Notes: generated by a model from the sequence alone, not told the origin. A stretch of DNA of 45,071 nucleotides from an uncultured Acidobacteriota bacterium (GCA_902826685.1 CADEFT010000047.1:1-45071), one strand, 5' to 3'; shown: positions 1 through 9,038, counted from the stretch's first letter. Numbers and translations: made by a program.

Positions 1-2
1 CA

Positions 3-1180
3 AAACCGGCTACACGCCGGCCCGAGCGCCGTCGTTCCAAAGTAGCCACACCCATACCAGTTGAAGTCCCGATTCAAAGGACCAAGGCAGGGCGTTGGGT
101 TGCAGCTATGGTCGTTGGATTTGTCCTCTTGGCCGTGGCCTTCGTGACTTCACGAAAATTGACGGCCGTTCCCGACGCCAAGCATTTGGAGGATCAGACA
201 TTGGCTGCGACTGAAAAGAACGGCAAAGAGCTATGGCGAGTCGACTTTCCTTTGGGTTTCTGGAAGGAATATTACAGCGGAGATCGGCTGCGATCATTGG
301 TCTGGACTGGCGACATCGATGGCGACGCCAAAAGCGAAGTCCTATTTGTTTATTATCAGCCTGATCCAATCGGAACCGGAACGCAGCTTTACTGCTTTTC
401 GCAGGACGGCACCGTGAAGTGGCAGTACAAGGCCGGAAGGCCAGTTCAAAATGACCGCGGAGAGCGATTCGCCGGAAACTATTACTCCCTTATCACTGCC
501 GACACGGCTCACCGCCAGGTCATTGTTCGTAGCAACAACTCCGTCGGACACCCGCACCAACTTTCCCTGCTGGATTCGTCTGGCAAGCTATTTGGAGAGC
601 ACTGGCACCCAGGGCATATCAACTACACGGCCATCGCCGACCTTGATTCGGATGGCAGGGATGATCTGCTGTTTGCGGGCGTAAACAACGATGCGGCCCA
701 GGCGACCATCATCGTATTGGACCCCGAGGAATTGAGCCGTGCGGGACCAGTTCCAGAGGGCACGCTCGATCAGATGTGCCGGTTTTCCAGGAGGCTCCAG
801 AAGCGCATAGTATTCTTCCCTCATAGTTGCATCACCACGAAATTCAACCCCTATAACCGGGCATTCAAGCTATTTGTGGGAGAGAACAGCATCACCGTCT
901 ACGTGAGTGCAACGTACGGGAAGGCGTAACGGAATACCTGGTCTATACGCTGAATTTCGATCTGCAGGTTCAAAGCCTCGTTGTATCCGACGGCTTCCTG
1001 AGCACGCACAAGAAATTGGAAGCCGAAGGGAAATTGGATCACGCTTTCTCGAAACGAGAATACGAAGATCTGAGGCATGGCGTCACCGTAACCCGAAGGT
1101 AGGCGGATACCCCGGCTTTTTACAGCTACAAAATTGACTACGAGCCGAATTCCGGAGGGCGCGCAGTCCCGCACATCTCC
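3..1180 (+). pseudogene. Decayed membrane-anchored FG-GAP-type protein, 5' end outside window
   Basis: The reading frame is open from base 3, so the true start lies left of the window. It encodes a basic, proline-rich stretch, one membrane segment (GFVLLAVAFVTS, bases about 117-152) and an exported part with two FG-GAP-like acidic motifs (DIDGDAKSEVLF, DLDSDGRDDLLF). The frame closes at TAA 927-929. Protein-like sequence continues in another frame from about 905 (NVREGVTEYLVYTLNFDL), meets an in-frame TAG at 1100-1102 and goes on as FYSYKIDYEPNSGG until the tRNA gene. This fits loss of one base near 903 plus a nonsense codon. The missing N-terminus could be a kinase or winged-helix domain, as in many acidobacterial one-pass sensors, but nothing shows which. 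Base composition is clearly less GC-rich than the core genes further right. Confidence 0.6.
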
Positions 1181-1190
1181 ATGAAAACAT

Positions 1191-1267
1191 TGGTCGGGGC
1201 GGGGCGATTTGAACGCCCGACCCCCTGCGCCCAAGGCAGGTGCGCTACCAGGCTGCGCTACGCCCCG
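1191..1267 (-). tRNA. tRNA-Pro (anticodon TGG)
   Basis: Read on the minus strand it folds as a full cloverleaf. The acceptor stem CGGGGCG pairs with CGCCCCG, and the D arm has AGCGCAGCCTGGTAGCGC. The anticodon stem is CCTGC/GCAGG with loop CTTGGGC (anticodon TGG), and the T arm contains GTTCAAATC. The 3' CCA is encoded at 1191-1193. Its 5' end lies only 13 bases from the duplicated peroxidase tail that starts at 1281. Confidence 0.95.
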
Positions 1268-1280
1268 ACTACACCAATCA

Positions 1281-1598
1281 TTCTAGGCGACCGTGCTCCC
1301 CTACGGCAACGGCACCGAACAAGAGTCGTTCAGCGCATGCGAACGGCTTCCGTCGGCCCCCACGCCTTTGAGCAATTCTTCGAAAGTCTGCAACGGCGCC
1401 GGGTGTCCGCCCGCGCCTGCGGCCGGCAGCCCCGCCCACTTCTCCGCGGCGCTACGGGGAAACATCGCGTTGCCTCCAGCCGCCAGAACGCCCGGTTGGG
1501 CTTCACGATGACCCACCGGGACACACAATTCCGGATGGTCGAAGGGAGCGCGATCAAACCGCGCCCGCTCGTCGGTGAGCGCCTTGAGGAACGCCACC
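1281..1598. repeat. Direct repeat, copy 1 (copied peroxidase 3' end)
   Basis: Bases 1287-1598 match 3510-3821 with only six substitutions counted by eye, at a constant offset of 2223. The match covers the last 98 codons of the di-heme peroxidase gene plus about 14 bases beyond its stop. TTCTAG stands at both edges of this copy (1281-1286 and 1599-1604) and also at the outer edge of copy 2 (3502-3507). The two copies bracket the porin-like and FG-GAP genes. Confidence 0.95.
1301..1598 (-). pseudogene. 3' fragment of a di-heme cytochrome c peroxidase gene
   Basis: This 98-codon open frame reads AFLKALTDERARFDRAPFDH and ends NDSCSVPLP. It is the C-terminal tail of the peroxidase at 3524-5230 with two residue changes (AVG to AAG, NDAC to NDSC). 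It lacks both heme sites and has no signal peptide or start context; the only start is an internal GTG codon. It lies just downstream of the stop of the porin-like gene at 1601. I take it as a non-functional copy created by segmental duplication. Its near identity to the parent implies recent duplication or gene conversion. Confidence 0.85.
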
Positions 1599-1600
1599 TT

Positions 1601-2347
1601 CTAGAATTCGCGAGAGAGACGCCATCCTATCTGCAGCCCACTGGTGCCGTAGTGCCATCTCCACCCGGCGCCCACTTGAAGATTGACCCGGCTCTTCCGG
1701 AACTGCGCCTGAGGCATCAGCAACAGGCCGCGGCCGGAGTTGCCGCGTCCCTTGATGTTCGATTCCAGGCCATAGCTCACGGTGTCCCGGACATGGAAGA
1801 AGAGCGAGTAGTTGCCGAGAAAGGCGTGAGCAGCCCTTGTTCCACTCTCCCTCTCTACTCCGGTCATGGAAAACACGCTCCAGTTCCGGTGCCAACGGGC
1901 TCCGGCTAGGTACAGCAGATCGATTCGAGAGCGCCCGCCCTCGCGGCTCTTCTCTCCGAGTACTTGCCAGCCCTGAATGAATTTCCTCTTCCATGGACCA
2001 GGCAACGTACCCTGAATCGCGCCCTTCCAACTATCGATGCCGCCGTTCTCCATCGGTAACTCAAACTCGACGCCGTATCCCTCCAAGAAGGCGTACTCGA
2101 TCTCGGGCGCCCACAACAGACGGCGCGGCCTGTCTCCAGGGCTGAAGCGGAATAACGAGTTGACTTCGATCTCTCCGCGCTGTGCGCCGAGGGGCCGTAT
2201 GAGGTCAAACACCATCGGCTCCGGGATTCGTGGCTTGATGCTGGAGAGCGTTCCTTCGTCGGGGTCGAAGGGTGGATTCTGCGCTAGGACGGGGCGCAGT
2301 CCGAATGCAAGGATGCAAATGATGACAAATGAGACTGACCGGTTCAA
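1601..2347 (-). CDS. Porin-like outer-membrane beta-barrel protein
   Basis: A 248-residue secreted protein. I chose the TTG at 2347-2345 because an AGGAAAGGA Shine-Dalgarno lies just upstream and a clean signal peptide follows at once (MNRSVSFVIICILAFGLRPVLAQ). A longer frame up to 2413 would only add an unrelated hydrophilic extension. The mature part alternates polar and hydrophobic residues, with many aromatic and Gly-rich turns. It ends GWRLSREF, and a terminal phenylalanine is typical of outer-membrane barrels recognised by the BAM complex. It resembles putative transporters of the outer-membrane channel type found beside secreted enzymes. The substrate is unknown. The gene stops two bases before the duplicated peroxidase tail, and its base composition is less GC-rich than the core genes. 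Confidence 0.6.
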   Translation of the reverse strand: MNRSVSFVIICILAFGLRPVLAQNPPFDPDEGTLSSIKPRIPEPMVFDLIRPLGAQRGEIEVNSLFRFSPGDRPRRLLWAPEIEYAFLEGYGVEFELPMENGGIDSWKGAIQGTLPGPWKRKFIQGWQVLGEKSREGGRSRIDLLYLAGARWHRNWSVFSMTGVERESGTRAAHAFLGNYSLFFHVRDTVSYGLESNIKGRGNSGRGLLLMPQAQFRKSRVNLQVGAGWRWHYGTSGLQIGWRLSREF

Positions 2348-2474
2348 TGCAATATTCCTTTCCTGGTGAGGTGAATGAACAACACCCTTCCAGTGACGGG
2401 AATGCGCGGACACTCGGGCCGACAGACCAGAAGTCAGGCGCGTTCAAGTGCTGGAAGGGAAGGTGGCCGAAACG

Positions 2475-3128
2475 TCAGCAGGAAAGAGGAGGGCCGCGGC
2501 TCTGGCGTGGGTCTTGCCAACTGGAGGTAACGTATGCCGGATTCTCGACAGCACCGCGAGGAGAACCGGGTGCGAACGGAGAAGGATCACCGCTCTGTAT
2601 GAGTGAAGCGTAGGTCTTCGAGGACGGGGAGACGGCAAGTTGATGGAAGGGCGAGAGGGGCTTTGCAAGAACGGGCAGATTGTCACCGGCGCCGGGAAAG
2701 CGTGACAGTTCGGTTTCGGAGAACTCGCCCCTTCCATCGTTGAGCCAGATGCCAAGGGCCTTTCCGGCGAATGGCTCCCGCAGGACGAGGTCTTGGTCGT
2801 GGTCCGCATCGATATCTCGCGCGCTGAGAACCAGCCCGATTGGAGGAAACGAGTCGAAGATGGGTGGAACCGAGTCCTTGCAGAAAGCGAAGAGGTCAAC
2901 CCCGGACGCGACGACGCTGTTTCCAGCCCGTCCGACCTTCACGCGCGCCAGATCGACAGCGTTATCGCCATCGAAATCGGCAACGGCCCATAGGCTCTGG
3001 GAGGAGTTGGAGACTGGCGAGCAAGCGAGCGCTGGGCCCGAGCCGGCTTGCGCTGTGCTGGCTCCGAAGACAGCGATCAACACCGGAGCTAAGCGCAAGA
3101 AGGTGCGCAACAGCCCGTTAGTGAGCAT
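2475..3128 (-). CDS. Secreted FG-GAP/VCBS-repeat protein
   Basis: A 217-residue protein whose start at 3128 gives a signal peptide (MLTNGLLRTFLRLAPVLIAV, cleavage near AQAG). The longer frame from 3176 would bury that signal. The mature part has two FG-GAP-like acidic motifs (AVADFDGDNAVDLARV and ARDIDADHDQDLVL), which in this family bind calcium within a beta-propeller blade. Only about two or three blades fit, so it may work as an oligomer or be a shortened member. It lies 127 bp upstream of the porin-like gene on the same strand, so the two may form a transcription unit for an envelope function. The role is unknown. Confidence 0.55.
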   Translation of the reverse strand: MLTNGLLRTFLRLAPVLIAVFGASTAQAGSGPALACSPVSNSSQSLWAVADFDGDNAVDLARVKVGRAGNSVVASGVDLFAFCKDSVPPIFDSFPPIGLVLSARDIDADHDQDLVLREPFAGKALGIWLNDGRGEFSETELSRFPGAGDNLPVLAKPLSPFHQLAVSPSSKTYASLIQSGDPSPFAPGSPRGAVENPAYVTSSWQDPRQSRGPPLSC

Positions 3129-3296
3129 CTGGTCAGGGAGTGCTTGGTGCGTTGCAGTCGGTTCGCGCATCACCAAATACCAACTTTACAATGATCACCA
3201 CGCCGATACGAGCGTACAGCAGGGTGCTGCCGACCCAGGCCGGGTTGTTCTCGACGCCACTTCTCGGCGTCTCGACGAACACGAGTGATGATGCAG

Positions 3297-3500
3297 GATT
3301 TGACGCTGTGTCCCTCGATCGCCGTCACGTCGATACGAATCACGAAGTGATTCCGAAGGAGGTGCTCACCGAACTGGCCGCCAATGGTGCGCCGTTGGAG
3401 GTTGCGGAATGGATTCGGACGCGGCCCTCGTGGATCGAGGTCGCCTCGGTGTCGCACACCGACTTTGGGCGTCCAACTCGCCGCGGCACGAATTCATCTC
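3297..3500 (+). pseudogene. Remnant of a PIN-domain (VapC/DUF3368-like) toxin gene
   Basis: One frame reads EVIPKEVLTELAANGAPLEV followed by AEWIRTRPSWIEVASVSHTD (about 3343-3465). This is very like the middle of DUF3368-type PIN proteins, where a VxxP-AVxxEL helix is followed by a W-x-x-x-P-x-W-L-x-V strand. The acidic N-terminal DTS/DTN segment and the C-terminal LVLxDD segment are not intact in this frame. A possible continuation (AAARIHLVLDA) lies in another frame at about 3475-3512. No antitoxin gene is visible. The remnant fills the otherwise gene-free stretch 3129-3501 and abuts copy 2 of the direct repeat. Confidence 0.45.
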
Positions 3501-3501
3501 G

Positions 3502-3821
3502 TTCTAGATGCGACCGTGCTCCCCTACGGCAACGGCACCGAACAAGCGTCGTTCAGCGCATGTGAACGGCTTCCGTCGGCCCCCACGCCCTTGAGCAATT
3601 CTTCGAAGGTCTGCAACGGCGCCGGGTGTCCGCCCGCGCCTACGGCCGGCAGCCCCGCCCACTTCTCCGCGGCGCTACGGGGAAACATCGCGTTGCCTCC
3701 AGCCGCCAGAACGCCCGGTTGGGCTTCACGATGACCCACCGGGACACACAATTCCGGATGGTCGAAGGGAGCTCGATCAAACCGCGCCCGCTCGTCGGTG
3801 AGCGCCTTGAGGAACGCCACC
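3502..3821. repeat. Direct repeat, copy 2 (inside and beyond the peroxidase gene)
   Basis: Parent copy of the 312-bp repeat at 1287-1598. It spans the last 99 codons of the peroxidase gene and the first bases after its stop codon. Its outer edge also has TTCTAG (3502-3507), followed by two extra bases not present in copy 1. Confidence 0.95.
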
Positions 3822-5230
3822 AGCGCCGCCGATTGCGCCGCCGTGACGTTGAACGGCCGGATATTGTTGTTGTTCGGAGCCACGTTGCCGCCGCGCCGGT
3901 AAAATTCCACCACCTGTTCCAGCGTCGCTTCGCCGCCGTTGTGGAAATAGGGGCCGGTGAGTTCGATGTTGCGCAGTCCGGAAGTCTTGAAATTACCGTT
4001 CCCGCTGCCGCTATCCTCTTCCACCGGCCGCACGCCGGTGCGTTGGAACGCGCGCCCGGCGTTCCTTCCCTGCCCCGCGGCGGTGAAACTGGCGGCGGTG
4101 AATTCGGCGCCGCCGTGGCACTGCGTGCAACGGCCAGTGGTCTGGAAGAACCGCAAGCCATCCTGTTCCTGCGTGGTGAGCGCGATGCCGTTGCTTTCCT
4201 GAAAGCGGTCAAACGGCGAGTCGTTGCTTATCAGAGTCGCTTCGTAGGCCTGGATGGCCAAGCCCCAGAACAGCGGGAAATTATGTTCGGCCTGAGTGAA
4301 CCCATCGGTCACTTCCGTCGACTCCCAGTAAAGCGGCTGGAACGCCGCCTGCACCATATTCAAGTAAGTGAACCGGTCGTCCAACCCGCGTCCGCCCGCC
4401 CGCGCCATCGGCCCCAGCACGCTGTCGTCGGAGGCCACCCGCTGCAGACCCAGCGGACGCAGGCCGAACAGCTTGCGCGCCAGAACGGGCCAGGTGCGCC
4501 CCGCATAGGACATTTCGAGATGATCCAGCACCGGCCCGGCGGCTTGCGATGCCAGGCTCGAGTTGTCGATGCGAACCTGCTCCCTCCGCAGAGTGCCATC
4601 ACGAGCCACCAACAGGCCCGGTGCGTCGGCGGCGCTGCCCGAAGGCGTCGCCCCGTTGAAAATCCGCGCCGCCCGGCCATCCCAGAAGTTGCGGACGTTA
4701 TACACCGCGTTGTAAGTGGAAGGAGTATTGCGCACCGTCACGCGGCGCACCTGCAGCCCGGCGGCGATAAATTCGGGCCGGTCGAGCATATCCTCACCCA
4801 ATTCGGCGGCCTGCCCCGGGACAATTTCCTTGAACACGCGCCGGAACGTACCCGCCGAGCCCACGCGCATCGAGGAGTCGCTCAAAATCTCCGAACCGCG
4901 GTTGGATGGATCGGCGAACCGCCGGAACGGAAAGCTCGCCGTATCGAGCGTGGAGTTCACCGGAAACGGCCGGTTCTGATCGGAAAGCTGATTCTGCGAA
5001 CGGTGATCGGCGCCCGCGTGGAAGTGACAGGTGGCGCACGCCGTCTGGCCGTCGCTGCCCGCCTGCATATCCCAAAACAGCGCCTTGCCGAGCGCAACCA
5101 GCGCCACTTTGTCCTTTACGTACGTGTTCAGATCGGCCGGCTCGGGCGTCGGAACGCTCTTGAGCGACCGGAGCGCCTGCGGCCAGGCGGCGCAGGACGA
5201 AAGCAGAACGGCGATAATCAACCGAAGCAT
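3524..5230 (-). CDS. Di-heme cytochrome c peroxidase, MauG/CCP family, exported
   Basis: A 568-residue periplasmic protein. A signal peptide (MLRLIIAVLLSSCAAWPQA) follows an ATG with a GGGGGAG ribosome site five bases upstream. Two c-type heme sites are visible: CATCH at residues 65-69 (N-terminal, peroxidatic domain) and CTQCH at 368-372 (C-terminal, electron-transfer domain). The family reduces hydrogen peroxide or, in MauG-like members, oxidises protein side chains. At 568 residues it is much longer than classical bacterial CCP (about 320-350). The extra length lies between the hemes and in the C-terminal tail. That tail (last 98 residues) is duplicated at 1301-1598. No maturation or partner gene lies next to it, and the substrate cannot be told. 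Confidence 0.85.
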   Translation of the reverse strand: MLRLIIAVLLSSCAAWPQALRSLKSVPTPEPADLNTYVKDKVALVALGKALFWDMQAGSDGQTACATCHFHAGADHRSQNQLSDQNRPFPVNSTLDTASFPFRRFADPSNRGSEILSDSSMRVGSAGTFRRVFKEIVPGQAAELGEDMLDRPEFIAAGLQVRRVTVRNTPSTYNAVYNVRNFWDGRAARIFNGATPSGSAADAPGLLVARDGTLRREQVRIDNSSLASQAAGPVLDHLEMSYAGRTWPVLARKLFGLRPLGLQRVASDDSVLGPMARAGGRGLDDRFTYLNMVQAAFQPLYWESTEVTDGFTQAEHNFPLFWGLAIQAYEATLISNDSPFDRFQESNGIALTTQEQDGLRFFQTTGRCTQCHGGAEFTAASFTAAGQGRNAGRAFQRTGVRPVEEDSGSGNGNFKTSGLRNIELTGPYFHNGGEATLEQVVEFYRRGGNVAPNNNNIRPFNVTAAQSAALVAFLKALTDERARFDRAPFDHPELCVPVGHREAQPGVLAAGGNAMFPRSAAEKWAGLPAVGAGGHPAPLQTFEELLKGVGADGSRSHALNDACSVPLP

Positions 5231-5392
5231 AGGCTCCCCCCTTTGTTATCGGTTATACAACACCCAAGCGCCAGTGGAGTTCCGGATAAAGCATTTTCCT
5301 GGTAAGGGGTTAAGAACACTTTACATTCCGCCGATGAAAATCGCGGAGGCGGCCCCGAAAAACGCAACGCAGCCGCGCCGGATCGAATTTAT

Positions 5393-7807
5393 ATGAGTAT
5401 AGGTTTCCACTTGTCTCGATACCGAACGCTAACTCTTCTTCTCACTTTCGCCACCCTCCTGCCGGCCGCACGGATACCAGGGCGCTACATTGTGGAGCTC
5501 AATACGGAGCCGGTGGCCGAGCGGGTCGCCCGGCTCGGCGGCCGAAACCGCATGGCTTCCCCGGTGGCGGCCACTCATCGCGCACGCCTGGCGTCGGAGC
5601 AGAAGCTGATGCGAAGCCGGCTCGAACAGCGCCGGGTACGCGTCATCGAATCGGCCAGCACTGTCGCCAACGCGCTATTCGTCGAAGCGTCCGAACAGGC
5701 GGCGGCGGAACTGGCGGCGCTTCCGGGTGTGAAGCGGGTTTCGCCGGTGCGCGAGGTTCGCATGCTGCTCGATTCGGCGGTGCTGGTGCACAGAGTGGCC
5801 GACGCGTGGAATCGCCTGGGTGGGCCGGAGAACGCGGGCGCCGGCATCAAAGTCGCCATCATCGACAGCGGGATTGATACCGGCCACGCGGCGTTTCAGG
5901 ATCAAAACCTGAAAGCTCCGGACGGATTCCCAAAAGTATCTTCGGAAGAAGATCTGGCGAACACGAGCGCCAAGATCGTCGTGGCTCGCAGCTACGTGCC
6001 CATGTTGACCCGCCGCGACCCGGACAATTCCGCGCGCGATCGCGTGGGCCACGGCACGGCACTGGCGATGATCGTGGCTGGTGTGCGCAACGCCGCTCCA
6101 CGGGCCACCCTCACCGGCGTGGCGCCAAAGGCGTTTCTCGGCAACTACAAAGTGTTCGGCTCCCCAAACGTCAACGATGGCAGTACCGAAGACGCCATCA
6201 TCAAGGCCATCGACGACGCCGTGGCCGACGGCATGGATGTCATTAACCTCAGCCTGGGCACCGATATCCCCTTCCGGCTGGAGTTCGATCCGGTGGTGGA
6301 TGCCGTCGAGCGGGCCACCCAGGCTGGTGTCATTGTCGTCACCGCGGCCGGCAATAACGGACCGGCCTACACCACCATTTCTTCGCCCTCCACCGCGCCT
6401 TCCTCGATCGCCGCCGGCTCGATTTCCAACGGACGCAAGTTTGCTTCGTCGGTGGAGGCTCCCGGCGCCGGCTTCTTCCTGGCCATCGCGGGCGATAATT
6501 CGGCCGCCGCCGTGCCGGTGACCGGGCCGCTCGCCGATGTGGCCGCGCTCGATCAGACGGGCCTGGCCTGCGAGGCGCTGCCGGAGGGCAGCCTGGGCAA
6601 CAGCATCGCCCTGATTCTGCGCGGAACCTGCACCTTCGAAATCAAGCTGCAGAATGCCCGCGCCGCCGGTGCGATTGGAGCGGTCGTATACGCCGCCGAA
6701 TCGTCGCCCGCGGCCATCGCCATGGGCATGGGCACCGCCACCCTGCCGGCTGAAATGGTGAGCCACCAGGACGGACTCGCCCTCAAGCAGGTTCTCGGGA
6801 CGGTCGTAACCTTGAGATTCACCGTGAGCGCCGTGCCGTGGCCGTCCGGCCGCAGGAGCGACTTCTCGGCTTCTGGACCCAACGTCAACGCCGGTATCAA
6901 ACCCGACGTCATGGCCGTGGGGGACGACGTCTATACCGCGACCCAGACGCTCGATCCGGCCGGCGACATGTATTCCTCAAACGGATTCATCCTGGTGGGT
7001 GGCACCAGCTTTTCGTGTCCCCTGGTGGCCGGAGCGGCGGCGCTGTTGAAAGCCGCCCGCCCGGACCTTACCGTCGACCAGTACAGGTCCCTGCTCATCA
7101 ATACCGCCACCGAGGCGCATGGGGAAACCGGCGGAGCCTCCAGCGTCCAACAGACCGGAGCCGGCACGCTCGATCTCGATGCCGCCGTGCGGTCGACCGT
7201 GGCGGCATACCCGACGTCGTTCAGCCTGGGTGCCGGCGGCGCCAATCTGAACTCCACCTATTCGCTGTTTCTCAAGAACCTCGGCCGCCAGGAGGAGACC
7301 TTCGAAATCGGCTTCGATCCACGAGCGGGCCAGCGTGTGGGATCGGTCGAAACCGCCAGCGTGCGGCTCCCAGCAGGCGGATCCATCGAGATTCCCGTGC
7401 GATGGAGCGGCTCCGATTTGACGGCGGGCGCCCAGGAAGGTTTAGTCGTCGTGCATGGCACCACCTCCGGTACCACTCTTCGCATCCCCTATTGGTACGA
7501 CGTCATCTCGGACAAGCCAGCCGGCATTCTGGTGCTCGACTCCATCGCCACCGCCCGCCGCGGTAGCGTGCAAAACGACGCCATCCTGTTCCGCGTCACC
7601 GACGCTGCAGGTCTGCCGATCGTGGCCATCGCGCCGGAAGTCACCGTGACCAGCGGCGATTCGAAAGTCCGCGGCGTTGTTTCCTACGACGAGGAAGTAC
7701 CCGGCTTGTTCGGCGTCAACCTCGACGCCGGCCTCACGGCCGGTACGCACGTGGTTCAAATCAAGGCCGGCGAGATCGTCCGGCAGATCTCCATCGTCAT
7801 CCAGTAA
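5393..7807 (+). CDS. Secreted subtilisin-like serine protease (S8) with PA domain
   Basis: An 804-residue exported protease. After a signal peptide (residues about 1-26) comes an inhibitor-I9-like propeptide (RYIVELN onward). The S8 triad is Asp158 (VAIIDSGID), His220 (GHGTAL) and Ser539 (GGTSFSCP). A protease-associated insert (about 385-480, LILRGTCTFEIKLQNARAAG) sits between His and Ser, as in lactocepin and C5a-peptidase types. A Fn3-like beta region follows to the end. It probably degrades extracellular protein. The ATG at 5393 has no good ribosome site; a TTG at codon 7 is an alternative that keeps the signal peptide. The 162-bp gap upstream, shared with the divergent peroxidase, must hold both promoters, but I could not define them. 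Confidence 0.9.
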   Translation: MSIGFHLSRYRTLTLLLTFATLLPAARIPGRYIVELNTEPVAERVARLGGRNRMASPVAATHRARLASEQKLMRSRLEQRRVRVIESASTVANALFVEASEQAAAELAALPGVKRVSPVREVRMLLDSAVLVHRVADAWNRLGGPENAGAGIKVAIIDSGIDTGHAAFQDQNLKAPDGFPKVSSEEDLANTSAKIVVARSYVPMLTRRDPDNSARDRVGHGTALAMIVAGVRNAAPRATLTGVAPKAFLGNYKVFGSPNVNDGSTEDAIIKAIDDAVADGMDVINLSLGTDIPFRLEFDPVVDAVERATQAGVIVVTAAGNNGPAYTTISSPSTAPSSIAAGSISNGRKFASSVEAPGAGFFLAIAGDNSAAAVPVTGPLADVAALDQTGLACEALPEGSLGNSIALILRGTCTFEIKLQNARAAGAIGAVVYAAESSPAAIAMGMGTATLPAEMVSHQDGLALKQVLGTVVTLRFTVSAVPWPSGRRSDFSASGPNVNAGIKPDVMAVGDDVYTATQTLDPAGDMYSSNGFILVGGTSFSCPLVAGAAALLKAARPDLTVDQYRSLLINTATEAHGETGGASSVQQTGAGTLDLDAAVRSTVAAYPTSFSLGAGGANLNSTYSLFLKNLGRQEETFEIGFDPRAGQRVGSVETASVRLPAGGSIEIPVRWSGSDLTAGAQEGLVVVHGTTSGTTLRIPYWYDVISDKPAGILVLDSIATARRGSVQNDAILFRVTDAAGLPIVAIAPEVTVTSGDSKVRGVVSYDEEVPGLFGVNLDAGLTAGTHVVQIKAGEIVRQISIVIQ

Positions 7808-7828
7808 CGCTTGCGATACGATGAAGGC

Positions 7829-9034
7829 ATGGACAGCCGCCGTAAGTTTATCGGCAGTGTCGCCACCGGTTTGGCCGGCAGTCTGGCGCCCAGCACCGTG
7901 CTCGGGGCCAACGATCGCGTCCGGCTGGGCCTGATCGGCGCCGGCGATCGCGGCAACGAGCTTGTGCGCGAGGCTCTGGCCTGCCCCGGCGTCGAGATCG
8001 CCGCGTTCGCCGACGTCTACACACGGCGCCTCGAAGCAGCCCGCGCCGCCGCGCCCTCCGCCGCCGCTTATCTCGACTATCGCCGGTTGCTTGAAGACAA
8101 GTCCATCGATGCGGTGGCGGTCGTAACCCCGCATCACCTGCATGCCGAACATTTCGTGGCCGCGCTCGACGCCGGCAAACACGTCTACCAGGAAAAGACG
8201 ATGGCGTTCACCGTCGATCATGCCAAGCGCATGCGGACGGCGCTGTTAAACGCCGGCAAGCGAGCGGTGCAGATCGGGCATCAATACTGTTCATCCGGCC
8301 TGATGACCGATGCCGCGGCCATGATCGCCCAGGGCCAACTGGGGCGCATCACCGCCATTCAGGCGCAGATGTACCGCAACACGCCGCACGGCAAGGCGCA
8401 GTGGGCGCGCCCGCTCTACCCGGATATGACGCCCGAGAACATTCTCTGGAAGCCATTTCTGGGCGATGCCCCGGAGCGCGAGTTCGACGCCAACCGCTAT
8501 ATGAACTGGCGGCTGTTCTGGGACTACTCGGGTGGCAACGTGCATGAGAACCTCAGCCACCAGTTGGCCTTCTGGTATAAAGCGCTGAACCTCGCGATTC
8601 CGAAAACGGTCACCATGACCGGCGGCGTACTGCTGTGGAAAGATGGCCGCGAAGTGCCGGACACGATGAACGTCAGCATGCAGCACGGCGAAGAACTGCT
8701 GTTCACCTGGTCGAGCGGATTCGGCAACAATCATCTGGGATCTTCGGAAAATGTGCTGGGTACCGACGGCACCATCGTCAAGGCGCAGCAGATCCGCTAT
8801 GTGCCGCAGAAGGTGAATCAACCCCGCGCCGCCGAAGTGCTGGGCAGGACCCCGACCGCCCCACAGGCGCACATGCGCAATTTCTTCGACGCCATCCGCA
8901 CCGGCAAGGAGCCGAACTGCCCGTTCGAGCTCGGCTATCGCGTGTCCGTCGCCTGCCGCATGGCCGTCGAAAGCTACCGCCTGGGCCGCACGGTTCGATG
9001 GGACCCGGTGAAGGAAGAGATCGCCCCCGCGTAA
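7829..9034 (+). CDS. Gfo/Idh/MocA-family oxidoreductase, Tat-exported
   Basis: A 401-residue protein. The start at 7829 puts a twin-arginine signal (DSRRKFIGSVATGLAGSLAP) at the N-terminus; an in-frame codon at 7811 is less likely. A Rossmann dinucleotide motif follows (RLGLIGAGDRGNE). In place of the usual EKP lysine motif it has QEKT with Lys123. The C-terminal half is the Gfo/Idh substrate domain (ENLSHQLAFWYKAL). Such proteins act on sugars, inositols or glycosides with NAD(P), and the exported forms are thought to carry their cofactor across folded. The substrate is unknown. It starts 21 bp after the protease stop and ends four bases before the acyl-CoA dehydrogenase start, so read-through transcription is likely. 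Confidence 0.85.
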   Translation: MDSRRKFIGSVATGLAGSLAPSTVLGANDRVRLGLIGAGDRGNELVREALACPGVEIAAFADVYTRRLEAARAAAPSAAAYLDYRRLLEDKSIDAVAVVTPHHLHAEHFVAALDAGKHVYQEKTMAFTVDHAKRMRTALLNAGKRAVQIGHQYCSSGLMTDAAAMIAQGQLGRITAIQAQMYRNTPHGKAQWARPLYPDMTPENILWKPFLGDAPEREFDANRYMNWRLFWDYSGGNVHENLSHQLAFWYKALNLAIPKTVTMTGGVLLWKDGREVPDTMNVSMQHGEELLFTWSSGFGNNHLGSSENVLGTDGTIVKAQQIRYVPQKVNQPRAAEVLGRTPTAPQAHMRNFFDAIRTGKEPNCPFELGYRVSVACRMAVESYRLGRTVRWDPVKEEIAPA

Positions 9035-9038
9035 TGCG

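Noticed and set aside
3133..3267. A 44-codon minus-strand frame (VFVETPRSGVENNPAWVGST, then LLYARIGVVIIVKLVFG) just upstream of the FG-GAP gene
   Set aside because: It has a hydrophobic segment but only a GTG start without a ribosome site, and it is opposite the toxin remnant. Not enough to call a gene.
3626..5305. 559-codon plus-strand frame opposite the peroxidase gene
   Set aside because: Antisense shadow: high-GC codon bias keeps the opposite frame open. The peroxidase motifs and signal peptide are on the minus strand.
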